This document shows, piece by piece, positions 9,495 to 17,731 of a stretch of 54,657 nucleotides of DNA. The position numbers were made by a program, and so were the translations under genes. The notes under the pieces were generated by a model, which saw only the letters and a program-made list of their open reading frames with translations, was not told the DNA's origin and searched no databases. The stretch lies in the NCBI GenBank assembly GCA_041745535.1, contig JBGTIS010000074.1, forward strand, positions 1-54,657. Direction: 5' to 3'. Source of the stretch: JBGTIS01 sp041745535 (lineage in GTDB: Bacteria > Bacteroidota > Bacteroidia > Cytophagales > Cyclobacteriaceae). Position 1 is the stretch's first letter; each line of letters begins with the position of its first letter.

Positions 9495-10994
9495 ATGAAA
9501 TCATATATCAATATATTAGGCTTAACGCTGCTGATGACTTTATTTTCGTGCGGCGAAGACTTTCTTGAAAAAACAGATCCTACCAAACTGGTTTCTGATA
9601 ATTTTTATCAAACGGAAACTCAGGTGGAACAGGCCGTAAATGGCGTGTATTCACAATTGCAGGACGTAATCAGAAACCAGTGGCAATACACTGAGTTTAT
9701 TACTGATAATACCACGTTGGATTTTAATATTGGTAACCGTGGACAGGGCCCATCGCTGGAAGCCATAGAATTCTGGCAGATCAATCCATCAACTTCTAAT
9801 ATAAACAACTTGTACAACAGCATTTACCAGGCTATGGTAAATATTAATACCACCTTATCGAAGCTTGAGGATGCTACTTTTGATGAAACCACAGTGAAAC
9901 AGTTTGAAGGCCAGTTGAAATTTGTGAGGGCTTATTATTATTTTCACCTGGTGCAGTACTTCGGTGAGGTAATCATTATTACTGAACCGATTAAAGTGGT
10001 GTCGGAGGCCTGGGAATATGCCAGACAACCGGTAGACGATGTATATGCACTGGTTGAAAGCGACCTGAAAGATGCCATCGCGAACCTGCCGGAAAAATAT
10101 GACGACAGCGAAACCGGCCGCGTTACCAAAGGCGCTGCCATGTCGCTGCTGGGCAAAGTATATCTTACCCGAAAACAGTATACTGAGGCAATCAATACCC
10201 TTACGCCTGTGTTGGCTATGGGTTATGAGTTACTGCCTGACTACAATGATGTATTTGAACCCGCTAATAAAAATCATGCGGAATCTATCTTCGATGTACA
10301 GTTTCAGGGCGATAATGATCTGGGCGAATCCAGTGATTTTATCTATACGTTTGCTCCGCGTGAATCTAACGGAGCTGTCATCGACTTTCCCGGGCAGAAT
10401 GCCGGTGGGTGGAACATCCCTACCCTGGATATTATTGCCTCTTACGAAGAAGGTGATTCGCGCAAGGAAGTTTCTTTGAAAGAAGGATATACCAACCTGG
10501 AAGGCGAGTGGGTGCCCATTCCTTTTATCAATAAATACAACCATCCTCATTCTATCAGAGGGCGTACCAACGATAACTGGCCGGTGCTGCGGTATGCCGA
10601 CGTATTGTTAATGCTGGCGGAAGCCATGAATGAGATATCAGGACCGGATGGTGCGTATACTTACCTGAACCAGGTGCGGGTACGGGCAGGACTTGATCCG
10701 CTGGATGGACTCACCCAGGCGACCTTCCGCACTGCCGTACTGAATGAAAGAAGAATTGAACTGGCTTTTGAGAACCACCGTTGGTTTGATTTAAAAAGGA
10801 CCAAAACGCCTGAAGAACTGGCGGCTTTCATGAATGCTTATGGTGCCAGGGAAAAAAGTAATACTACCACAACGCGTGGGGGCATTCCTTTCTCAGGAGC
10901 TGATTTTGTTTTTGAACCTTACGAAGCCTTGTTTCCTATTCCTGCCAACCAGATTATTATTAATGAAGATCTGACGCAAAATCCGGGATATTAA
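9495..10994 (+). CDS. SusD/RagB family outer membrane lipoprotein (pair 1)
   Basis: Surface glycan-binding lipoprotein of 499 residues acting as the lid of the preceding SusC barrel. The signal peptide ends in a lipobox (LMTLFSCGEDFLEKT; Cys near residue 19), followed by the typical FLEKTDPTKL start. TPR-like helices with MSLLGKVYLTRKQYTEAI lie mid-protein, and the C-terminal SusD domain shows LRYADVLLMLAEAMNEI, LNERRIELAFENHRWFDLKR and the terminal FPIPANQIIIN...NPGY pattern. The length fits the smaller SusD group. It is transcribed with SusC, and a hairpin terminator lies 30 bases downstream. The ligand cannot be read from sequence; the rhamnosidase upstream hints at a rhamnose-containing polymer. 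Confidence 0.95.
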   Translation: MKSYINILGLTLLMTLFSCGEDFLEKTDPTKLVSDNFYQTETQVEQAVNGVYSQLQDVIRNQWQYTEFITDNTTLDFNIGNRGQGPSLEAIEFWQINPSTSNINNLYNSIYQAMVNINTTLSKLEDATFDETTVKQFEGQLKFVRAYYYFHLVQYFGEVIIITEPIKVVSEAWEYARQPVDDVYALVESDLKDAIANLPEKYDDSETGRVTKGAAMSLLGKVYLTRKQYTEAINTLTPVLAMGYELLPDYNDVFEPANKNHAESIFDVQFQGDNDLGESSDFIYTFAPRESNGAVIDFPGQNAGGWNIPTLDIIASYEEGDSRKEVSLKEGYTNLEGEWVPIPFINKYNHPHSIRGRTNDNWPVLRYADVLLMLAEAMNEISGPDGAYTYLNQVRVRAGLDPLDGLTQATFRTAVLNERRIELAFENHRWFDLKRTKTPEELAAFMNAYGAREKSNTTTTRGGIPFSGADFVFEPYEALFPIPANQIIINEDLTQNPGY

Positions 10995-11024
10995 GATTAT
11001 TAAGTAGAAATCCTCTATGGAAAG

Positions 11025-11053
11025 CCCTGAACAGTTTTTGTTCGGGGTTTTTT
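11025..11053 (+). terminator. Rho-independent terminator after susD 1
   Basis: An 8-bp stem (CCCTGAAC at 11025-11032 with GTTCGGGG at 11040-11047, one G-T pair) is followed by six T. It ends the SusC/SusD 1 operon. The opposite strand has no comparable U-run, so it does not clearly serve the converging GNAT gene. Confidence 0.85.
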
Positions 11054-11070
11054 CATTGTTTTTAATCAGG

Positions 11071-11898
11071 TTATCCTAGTTCGGGCCCGGCAATGGCATA
11101 TTGCAGGTCGGGTTGTCCAGGATGTTTTAACGATCCCAGGAACATTCTGGTGAAAGGCCTTTGGGTTCTGAAGCCCATTGCCTGCAGGGTAGCAAGCCAT
11201 GGCGCCTGTCCGGAAAAAATATCAACTATCGCTGGTAAACTGGCAGCGTTTGCCAAAGCCGTAAGCAACAAGGCTTTGGCATCGTGGTGGTTTTTTGCGA
11301 CAATGGGACCTATCTGTTCAAAATTACTGCCATGCCGGCCCATACAATAGCCTGTTATGCTGTTTTCTCTTTTTGTGTAAAAAGCATAATTCGGTGCATG
11401 ATGAAATAAGTGGTGTAGGACCCGCTGCCGGTCTGCTCCAAAGACTGAGGCATCAAACTTTATTATTTCAGGAAGGATTTGGGAGGTGATGGGTGCACAG
11501 GGTTGGAAGTGTAGTTCTGGCATTCCAGCAACCTGCCTTTCCATTCGGAGTAGTTCGCGTTCGGTTTGAAAACCTAATGTTTCATACAATAATTTGCCTT
11601 GTGGCGTGGCATCTAACCGTACGGTTCCCAGGTCTTTCGCGTACTCGATAGTCTTTTTCAATAAGGCTGTACCAATACCTAATCCTCTGAAGGCCGGATC
11701 TACCAGCACCATGCCAATCCAGCTAAACCGGTTCTGATAGGCAAGGGTAGTGGCCGTACCCGCAGCTATGCCTTGGTATAAAGCAACAAAATTTCCATGC
11801 CCGCCTGCTCGTACCAGCAATTCCCAGTCCGATTCAAGCTGATTCCATTGGGCATTGGCTTTTAGTCGCATTCCTAAAGGAATGTCCTGGAGTGTCAT
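11071..11898 (-). CDS. GNAT family N-acetyltransferase, two-domain YitH type
   Basis: Protein of 275 residues. The N-terminal half is a GNAT acyl-CoA transferase domain: motif A with the acetyl-CoA pyrophosphate-binding loop reads VDPAFRGLGIGTALL (about residues 86-100), then YAKDLGTVRLDATPQGKLLYETLGF, a typical beta4-alpha4 to beta5 stretch. The C-terminal half (about 130-275) resembles the Acetyltransf_18 domain of YitH-like proteins, a second GNAT-fold unit that lacks the P-loop. The substrate is unknown. The gene converges on the SusC/SusD operon. Its start is preceded by a possible end of a decayed insertion sequence (11928-11947). The chosen ATG at 11898 gives a normal N terminus for the family. 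Confidence 0.85.
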   Translation of the reverse strand: MTLQDIPLGMRLKANAQWNQLESDWELLVRAGGHGNFVALYQGIAAGTATTLAYQNRFSWIGMVLVDPAFRGLGIGTALLKKTIEYAKDLGTVRLDATPQGKLLYETLGFQTERELLRMERQVAGMPELHFQPCAPITSQILPEIIKFDASVFGADRQRVLHHLFHHAPNYAFYTKRENSITGYCMGRHGSNFEQIGPIVAKNHHDAKALLLTALANAASLPAIVDIFSGQAPWLATLQAMGFRTQRPFTRMFLGSLKHPGQPDLQYAIAGPELG

Positions 11899-11927
11899 GA
11901 ATCGGATTTTTATCGGTGCATTTTTAA

Positions 11928-11947
11928 GAGCGTGTTAGGAGATTTAG
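11928..11947. repeat. Possible surviving terminal end of a decayed IS
   Basis: GAGCGTGTTAGGAGATTTAG lies about 80 bases beyond the stop of the transposase remnant, where the IS end is expected. The other end is not visible, so the inverted-repeat nature cannot be tested here. Confidence 0.3.
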
Positions 11948-12027
11948 TTTTTGGAAAAAAGGCCATCGGTGTATCTTATTAGAAACCAAACTAACTCTAT
12001 TTGTCAGTTTAATCTTTGTAAAATCTA

Positions 12028-12291
12028 TTAATTATCCCTTTGGCGTTTTTGATGCCTTTCAGCGATTAAGTTCAACGCGAGCTCATCTGTCATACTTTTA
12101 AGTAAATCTTGGGCAATGAGCAATTTTATATCACTGGCTGAAAGCAAGGGAATATCCTGTTGATAACGTAGCTGTTGTTCTACAATATAGTGAAAAGCCA
12201 TCATAGATAAAGCCAGGTGATGATATAAAGCTTTCCAACTTCTGACTTGATATTGAGCCAAACCTAACCTCTTTAAGCCTTTGCCAGTCAT
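12028..12291 (-). pseudogene. Transposase C-terminal remnant (IS4/IS701-like DDE)
   Basis: The frame encodes LGLAQYQVRSWKALYHHLAL and MMAFHYIVEQQ, which match the C-terminal end of IS701/IS4-type DDE transposases (the usual pattern is QVRSW, then HH and a hydrophobic helix). Only about 80 C-terminal residues remain; the catalytic core is absent. The in-frame start at 12291 lies inside the nucleotidyltransferase gene read in another frame, so recognisable transposase sequence begins near 12267. It is best read as the right end of an IS whose left part has been deleted, fused to the 3' end of the nucleotidyltransferase. An alternative reading as a HEPN partner protein is less likely because the QVRSW/HH pattern is specific. 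Confidence 0.7.
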
Positions 12292-12532
12292 GCTTTGAAT
12301 ATACCATGAGAGAAATTACCGTTCCTGTATCCAGTTCAAGATCAAAGATCGGTTGTCGAAAGTCTCTTTCAAGTTCATAAGTTACTTTTTCTTTGGTAAG
12401 GACCAAAATATCCCAGTCAGAGTTGGAATGATAATCACCCTTAACTCTTGACCCGAACAAAATCACTTCCGCTTCGGGGTTTCTTTGCATTATTCCATAC
12501 TTAATACTAGCGAGCAGTTCATTCTTTTGCAT
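12131..12532 (-). pseudogene. MNT-type nucleotidyltransferase, 3' end replaced
   Basis: The N-terminal part is a minimal nucleotidyltransferase of the pol-beta superfamily: AEVILFGSRVKGDYHSNSDW then DILVL gives the GS motif (Gly27-Ser28) and the DxD metal pair (Asp39, Asp41). The usual continuation FDLELDTGTVISLMVYSKHD is present to about residue 90. From about 12265 downward the frame runs antisense-free but out of frame across the transposase remnant, giving about 45 residues that match nothing. The native C terminus is therefore lost. Such proteins are normally paired with a HEPN-domain protein as a toxin-antitoxin unit; no HEPN gene is left here. The 133-residue product might still be made, but its function is doubtful. 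Confidence 0.65.
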
Positions 12533-12605
12533 AGTATTTAAAGATACATAAAATAGGCATAATATGTATTATTACTGACTTATATTAAACTATTCCTCTC
12601 GTTCG

Positions 12606-13493
12606 CTATTTCCGGGCAGGTGACCAGTAATCCAGCATCTGGGCGAAGGTGTCAAAAGCGGGCTTGGTGAATCCGTACGGGGCTTCCAGATGAATGCTCA
12701 TGGGGAAACCCAATGCGCCTATCCCATCTATCACACTTTTGTAAAGCGAAACCAAATGCTGTTGCTTCTCTTTCAGTTTCATCTGGCTGAGTCGGGATAT
12801 AAACTCCTGTTCCTTTTTTACTGCCGCATTGCCATGATCCTGAATCAGCCATTTGATCAGCCCTATCTTTTGTTCCACCTGCGGTACAAAACCGAACGAC
12901 AGCAGCACTTCCGGCCGGTGCGTGTGGGTGCGTGCAAACTCCTGAAGGAAACGCGCAATGGTATCGGAATATAGCAGTTGGGTAAGGCCGAAAGTGGCAC
13001 CCCGTTCACATTTAAACTGGAAACGTCCGGCTTCTCCTTCACGCGTAGGAATAAGGATAACGCCCCGGTTGGCTACCTGTTGCCTGAAATGCGTGAGGGC
13101 ATCGGTAGGCGCTACGCCCGAGCCTTCACCATCGGCCATGGTGCGGGGCACGCCTACAAAAATGATCCTGTCAATGCCGGCTTCCTGTAAGTGATGAAAA
13201 CGCTGCTTTAAATTTTCCGCATCCAGAAAAGCGGTAACCTGGGTACAGATTCCCTTCATACCCGGAAGATGCGGTGCGGCTGCCCGCCAGGTATCCAGTG
13301 GGTCCATTTTTGGTTTCATTTTTACCGGACGGTCGTCATCTTCATCAATCATGCCCGGAATCATCAAATGATTAATCATACTTTCCAGGCCGAACTCACA
13401 GGAGAGTTCCCGAACCTTTTGCGCTTCTTCTATGGCTCTGTCCGGGCCATCTTCTATGTTGGGGGGGACAAATTCTAATGCTATGCTACTCAT
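12606..13493 (-). CDS. Mycobacterial-type methylenetetrahydrofolate reductase
   Basis: The 295-residue protein closely follows the short MTHFR described from mycobacteria, a TIM-barrel enzyme that reduces 5,10-methylene-THF to 5-methyl-THF for methionine synthesis. Recognised blocks are IALEFVPPN near the N terminus, HLMIPGMIDEDDDRPVKMKP (about 42-61), GICTQVTAFLDAENLKQRF, IIFVGVPRTMADGEGSGVAP (about 130-150), FKCERGATFGLTQLLYSDT and SFGFVPQVEQKIGLIKWLIQ. Length and ends agree with the family. It is a single gene with its own candidate promoter (13529-13536) and no folate or methionine gene beside it. It is unlike the MetF form usual in Bacteroidota, so it may be an additional or alternative enzyme here; the rest of the genome would decide. 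Confidence 0.82.
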   Translation of the reverse strand: MSSIALEFVPPNIEDGPDRAIEEAQKVRELSCEFGLESMINHLMIPGMIDEDDDRPVKMKPKMDPLDTWRAAAPHLPGMKGICTQVTAFLDAENLKQRFHHLQEAGIDRIIFVGVPRTMADGEGSGVAPTDALTHFRQQVANRGVILIPTREGEAGRFQFKCERGATFGLTQLLYSDTIARFLQEFARTHTHRPEVLLSFGFVPQVEQKIGLIKWLIQDHGNAAVKKEQEFISRLSQMKLKEKQQHLVSLYKSVIDGIGALGFPMSIHLEAPYGFTKPAFDTFAQMLDYWSPARK

Positions 13494-13528
13494 TAACTAA
13501 TGTATATCCGATTTATAAGTAAAGAGCG

Positions 13529-13536
13529 CAAAGATA
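13529..13536 (-). promoter_or_regulatory. Candidate -7 box for the MTHFR gene
   Basis: On the minus strand this reads TATCTTTG, an exact TAnnTTTG match, 35 bases before the start codon. No TTTG is present at the -33 distance. Confidence 0.35.
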
Positions 13537-13807
13537 TACAAAAATGTAAATTATAGTAAGGCCATTGGTTCATCTATAAGGGCAAGCTTTCCTAGCGACG
13601 CGATTCATCCATAAAGTTTCACTTGGAAAGAGTTTTTAAGAATATTATTTTAAATCTTATATTTCTAAAGCACCAAAGAAAGAAACATTCTATTACCGTG
13701 AGATAGCACATCCATACAGGAAATGGGAAACAAAATATCGTGGGAGTTTCGATCATTCAAAATTTTAAGTCTGGAATTTATTCAACAAGTTGACCATCAT
13801 TTAGCAT
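13537..13807. other. Intergenic region between divergent MTHFR and CPBP genes
   Basis: Divergent intergenic stretch of about 270 bases with no recognisable gene or repeat. It should contain the CPBP promoter, which I could not place. Confidence 0.5.
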
Positions 13808-14551
13808 ATGAGAAATTTTAGATCGGCCTGGAAGAATTACTTAACATTTAACTGGAAAACTGGCCTGGCCTTTATTCTTTTATTTGGAATACCGCGATTC
13901 ATTATCGTGTTAAATGCCAATCAAACTGGAAACTACAGCCTTACATCCATCATTTTCATTTTAATGTGGATTACTCCATTTGTTTTACTAACGAAAAATG
14001 GGAGGCATTTAATGGGTATTAAAAAACCAGAAAATTACGCCTGGTTGCTTTATTCATTCCTGTTTGGTATGGGTACCTGTACCATAGTTTATGTTTTAGG
14101 CGAATGGTTGTATCAAAATTCTGTTAGCAATTGGTTTGTCTACATTTCAAATGCTTACAACATTCCGGCTCAAGGACTTGAAGGGCCGAATAAAATCGTT
14201 TACTTTTTGATTTCGGCTTTAATCGGTATCACATTCAGCCCGATTGGTGAAGAGCTGTTGTACAGAGGACTTATTCATCAGAGTTTTGTGCCCAGATTTG
14301 GCGAAAACTACGCCTCTATTATCGATAGCCTGGCGTTTGGTGTTACGCATTTGGCGCATTTCGGGATTATCTATATGGCAGGCACCTGGAGCTTTTTATT
14401 TATTCCGGCTTTTTTATGGATGCTGCTGATGTTTTTTACCAGCAGAACATTTTTCTTTTGCAAACTCAAAACAAACTCTATTTATGGCGCGATAATCAGC
14501 CATGCTGGTTTTAATCTGGCGATGACGTATTTCATATTTTATCATATTTAA
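13808..14551 (+). CDS. CPBP family intramembrane glutamic protease
   Basis: A 247-residue membrane protein with about seven hydrophobic segments. It shows the CPBP (Rce1/ABI) motifs: EExxxR as Glu148-Glu149 and Arg153 in SPIGEELLYRG, His181 and His184 in FGVTHLAHFG, and a C-terminal HxxxN (His232, Asn236) in ISHAGFNLA. All catalytic positions are therefore kept. CPBP proteins cleave or protect membrane-bound partners such as prenylated proteins or bacteriocin-related peptides; here no partner gene lies adjacent. It is a monocistronic gene. The start at 13808 gives an N-terminal cytoplasmic stretch (RNFRSAWKNYLTFNWK) then the first TM, which is plausible. Confidence 0.88.
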   Translation: MRNFRSAWKNYLTFNWKTGLAFILLFGIPRFIIVLNANQTGNYSLTSIIFILMWITPFVLLTKNGRHLMGIKKPENYAWLLYSFLFGMGTCTIVYVLGEWLYQNSVSNWFVYISNAYNIPAQGLEGPNKIVYFLISALIGITFSPIGEELLYRGLIHQSFVPRFGENYASIIDSLAFGVTHLAHFGIIYMAGTWSFLFIPAFLWMLLMFFTSRTFFFCKLKTNSIYGAIISHAGFNLAMTYFIFYHI

Positions 14552-14957
14552 GGATAACTAACGTCAAACAAAACTACTCTCAGACAATTTTTATATTAAT
14601 TAACTAAGATTTTTTGATATAATAGCGGCAAATTTCAGGTTTTTTAATTTAAGAAATGTATAAGTTCTCGTCATTATAATGTAATTCTTAAAAATTACAT
14701 TTATTAATACTTTATAACCTTATTATTTCCCTTATAAATAAACTAATTTTCAACTGCCCTCAGAAACAGAAAATATAATCCATTATGCGTAAACCTGCCC
14801 TTTTATTCCTGATCGCGAACCGCTAATTATTTGGCATTGGGGATACAGCAACCAAATAGCAGTATATTTTAATAAAAAAAGAGTATACACTTTTAATAAC
14901 CACCTAAACATCGTAATTTTTTAACTGTAATATTTCAGTTTTCAAAATATCGTACCT
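14552..14957. other. AT-rich intergenic region before the molybdenum hydroxylase genes
   Basis: About 400 bases without a gene. It contains a perfect 9-bp inverted repeat (AATGTAATT at 14678-14686, AATTACATT at 14693-14701), a possible operator or hairpin, and a 13-codon open frame (start 14784) that looks accidental. Confidence 0.5.
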
Positions 14958-15425
14958 ATGGCTACCAACATTACGCTGAAAGTAAACGGGCAAACCCATC
15001 AAATACAAACTGAACCCGAAACCCCTTTGTTGTATGTGCTCCGAAATCAACTGGCATTAAATGGCCCTAAGTTCGGATGCGGACTTACCCAATGTGGTGC
15101 CTGCATGGTATTACTGGATGGCAAAGCCACCCCCAGTTGCCAGCTTCCCGCTGAAACTGTTCAAAACCAGGAGGTAACCACATTGGAAGGTCTGCTCGGG
15201 AAAAATGGAGAACCGCATCCGGTACAACAGGCTTTTGTTGAAGTACAGGCTGCCCAATGTGGTTATTGCCTGAATGGTATGGTGATGGCCGCCGTGGGGC
15301 TGCTTCACGAAAATCGTAATCCGGATGACGCCGCCATACGTACTGCTTTGCACCGCAACCTATGCCGGTGCGGTATACAACCGCGGGCCATCCGGGCCAT
15401 TCAACAGGCTGCTAACAATTTATAA
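14958..15425 (+). CDS. [2Fe-2S] subunit of isoquinoline 1-oxidoreductase-like enzyme
   Basis: Small electron-transfer subunit (155 residues) of a xanthine-oxidase-family molybdenum hydroxylase. The N-terminal plant-type ferredoxin domain has Cys41, Cys46, Cys49 and Cys61 (KFGCGLTQCGACMVLLDGK, then PSC). The C-terminal helical domain holds the second cluster with Cys101, Cys104, Cys136 and Cys138 (CGYCLNGMV, NLCRCG). All eight ligands are present. It has no signal peptide; in this family it is expected to be carried out by the Tat signal of its partner. The stop codon is directly followed by the start of the large subunit, with zero gap, so translation is coupled. There is no FAD subunit gene, as usual for the IorAB type. 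Confidence 0.92.
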   Translation: MATNITLKVNGQTHQIQTEPETPLLYVLRNQLALNGPKFGCGLTQCGACMVLLDGKATPSCQLPAETVQNQEVTTLEGLLGKNGEPHPVQQAFVEVQAAQCGYCLNGMVMAAVGLLHENRNPDDAAIRTALHRNLCRCGIQPRAIRAIQQAANNL

Positions 15426-17651
15426 ATGAACCACAACCCGGCCATGAAAACATCTAACCATTCCCGAAGAAACTTTTTAAAAACCGCCGGCTGTATTACC
15501 ATCAGCTTCCCATTGCTGGGTGGCTACTGGTCAGCCGCTGGCGAAACTACACTCGTAGGTAATGTGTTGCCCCGAAATATTGGAGATGAATCCAAAATAA
15601 GTGCCTGGCTGAAAGTGCTGGACGATGGCAGGGTACGAGTTTTTACCGGTAAATTAGAACTGGGCCAGGGCATTCGCACAGCCATTGCCCAGGTAGCCGC
15701 CGAAGAGTTGGATATGGATCTGGACCAGGTAGAGGTAATGCTGGCCGATACCCACCAAACTCCCAACGAAGGATATACGGCAGGTTCTGGTTCTATTGAA
15801 CGCAGTGCCATGTCGGTACGGTATGCGGCCGCTTCCGCCCGGCAAAAACTGCTGGAACTGGGCGCTGTAAAACTAAATACAAAGCCTGAAAATCTTACTG
15901 TAAAAAAGGGCAGGGTCAGCAACCCTCAGGATAACCATTCGCTTACGTTTGCCGAAATTCTGGAAGGCAGACAGCTTGAAGATGAGATACAACAATCGGT
16001 ATCGTTAAAACCCACCGAAAACTATCAGTATGTAGGAAAGCCTATTCCCCGCCAGGATATTGAAATGATGGTGCGGGGTGAGCCCCTATTTGTGCAGGAC
16101 CTCCGCTTTCCGGGTATGGTACATGCCCGGGTGGTACACCCCAAAAGTTACCAGGCCAAACTCTTAAAATTTGACGAAGCAGCATTAAAACGCGCGGTGC
16201 CGGGCGTTATTAAAACAATAGTAAATGGGAGTTTTCTGGCTGTGCTGGCCTCGGACGAATACCAGGCAGTAAGGGCACAGGCCTATCTTCAGCAAAATGC
16301 GACATGGTCTGACGCCTCACCTTTGCCTGTGGGACAGGACATGGAGCAATACCTGAGATCGTTGCCGCTGAGAAGCGAAAACGTAATAGAAACTGGCAAC
16401 TTTGCTGAAATGGAAAACGCTTCCGGTGGTTTACTAAAAGCCAGTTATTCCAAGCCTTACATCATGCATGGCGCCATTGGACCATCGTGTGCGGTTGCCT
16501 TATACGAAAATGAGAAACTGGAAATCTGGTCGCATAGCCAGGGCGTATATCCTTTACGGGAATCAATACAAAAATTACTGAACCTGGATCTTTCAAACAT
16601 TCACATCAAGGGAGTGCCAGGTGCAGGTTGTTACGGCCACAATGGGGCTGACGATGTAGCAGCTGAAGCAGCCATCATTGCCATGGCGTATCCGGGCAGG
16701 CACATTCGCCTGCAATGGGCACGGCACGATGAACACGGTTGGGAACCCTATGGTTCTGCCATGCAAATGGAGGCGGAAGCCAGCCTTGACAGTTCCGGGA
16801 AAATTCAATACTGGCAGTATACGGTATGGTCCGACACCCACAGTACACGACCCGGCGGCGACCCAGCGAATCTGCTGGTGGCGCATTATCTGGAAAAATC
16901 AATGCGAATAGATTCTGAAGGATATACCGGGGGAGGCTACCGAAATGCCGAACCGTATTATACCATTCCGAATGTAAAAGTAAACGCGCGTTTCTTTAAT
17001 GGTCCGCTTCGGGTATCTTCCTTACGGAGCCTGGGCGCTTATGCCAATATTTTCGCTATTGAATCTTTTATGGATGAACTGGCAGAGAAAGCCGGTAAAG
17101 ATCCACTGGCATTCCGATTGGCGCATACGGAAGATGAAAGGTCTGTAGCTGTAATACAAAAACTACAGGAACTCACCCAAAATGAACCTACTGCCGAAAA
17201 TGAAGGAATAGGATATGCTTTTTCGCGTTACAAAAATTCGGCTTCCTACTGTGCGGTGGCCGCAAAAGTGCAGGTAAATACAACCTCAGGCGAAGTAGGG
17301 GTACAAAAAATGTGGGCATCCATTGATGCCGGACAGGTTATTAATCTGGACGGTATTAAAAACCAAACCGAAGGAGGTATGGTACAGGCCGCCAGCTGGA
17401 CCCTGATGGAAGAAGTTAAATTTGATGAACAGCACGTCAATAGCCTCGATTGGGAGAGTTATCCTGTTTTTCGGTTCAATCAGATACCCGAAGTAGAAGT
17501 GGCGGTAATTGACCGGCCCGATTTACCCCCGCTTGGTGCCGGAGAAGCTGCCCAGGCCCCTACTGGTGCCGCGGTGGCCAACGCAGTGTATAAGGCTTGT
17601 GGAAAACGGGTACGGCATCTGCCTATCCGGCCGGAAAAGATTAGGACTTAG
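15426..17651 (+). CDS. Molybdopterin-binding large subunit, IorB-like
   Basis: Large catalytic subunit (741 residues) of a xanthine dehydrogenase/aldehyde oxidase family enzyme, closest in design to isoquinoline 1-oxidoreductase beta. A Tat signal is clear (SRRNFLKTAG, residues 13-22, then a hydrophobic core), pointing to a periplasmic location with the preceding subunit as passenger. Family blocks include VFTGKLELGQGIRTAIAQVA, YTAGSGSIERSAM, the VPGAGCYGHNGADDVAAEAA stretch, and near the end PPLGAGEAAQAPTGAAVANA with the Gly-Ala-Gly-Glu of the molybdenum site. These enzymes hydroxylate N-heterocycles or aldehydes; the substrate is not predictable. ATG at 15426 abuts the upstream stop; an inner ATG at 15444 is an alternative. 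MogA, a molybdenum cofactor enzyme, is encoded at 41 kb. Confidence 0.92.
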   Translation: MNHNPAMKTSNHSRRNFLKTAGCITISFPLLGGYWSAAGETTLVGNVLPRNIGDESKISAWLKVLDDGRVRVFTGKLELGQGIRTAIAQVAAEELDMDLDQVEVMLADTHQTPNEGYTAGSGSIERSAMSVRYAAASARQKLLELGAVKLNTKPENLTVKKGRVSNPQDNHSLTFAEILEGRQLEDEIQQSVSLKPTENYQYVGKPIPRQDIEMMVRGEPLFVQDLRFPGMVHARVVHPKSYQAKLLKFDEAALKRAVPGVIKTIVNGSFLAVLASDEYQAVRAQAYLQQNATWSDASPLPVGQDMEQYLRSLPLRSENVIETGNFAEMENASGGLLKASYSKPYIMHGAIGPSCAVALYENEKLEIWSHSQGVYPLRESIQKLLNLDLSNIHIKGVPGAGCYGHNGADDVAAEAAIIAMAYPGRHIRLQWARHDEHGWEPYGSAMQMEAEASLDSSGKIQYWQYTVWSDTHSTRPGGDPANLLVAHYLEKSMRIDSEGYTGGGYRNAEPYYTIPNVKVNARFFNGPLRVSSLRSLGAYANIFAIESFMDELAEKAGKDPLAFRLAHTEDERSVAVIQKLQELTQNEPTAENEGIGYAFSRYKNSASYCAVAAKVQVNTTSGEVGVQKMWASIDAGQVINLDGIKNQTEGGMVQAASWTLMEEVKFDEQHVNSLDWESYPVFRFNQIPEVEVAVIDRPDLPPLGAGEAAQAPTGAAVANAVYKACGKRVRHLPIRPEKIRT

Positions 17652-17670
17652 CGCGGAAAGTGACAGGCAT

Positions 17671-17704
17671 TAAAAAAAATCGCTTCAAAACCAGGTGAAG
17701 CGAT
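17671..17704 (-). terminator. Rho-independent terminator of the aldo/keto reductase gene
   Basis: A perfect 9-bp stem (17679-17687 with 17696-17704, loop AAACCAGG). Read on the minus strand it is followed by eight U, and it lies 28 bases beyond the reductase stop. On the plus strand only a weak TTTAAAAAT follows, so it may also partly stop the oxidoreductase transcript. Confidence 0.85.
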
Positions 17705-17731
17705 CGTTTAAAAATCAACACCCTGGTTTGG

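Noticed and set aside
14784..14825. 13-codon open frame starting MRKPALLFLIANR
   Set aside because: Looks like a signal-peptide start but ends at once; too short to distinguish from chance or a dead remnant.
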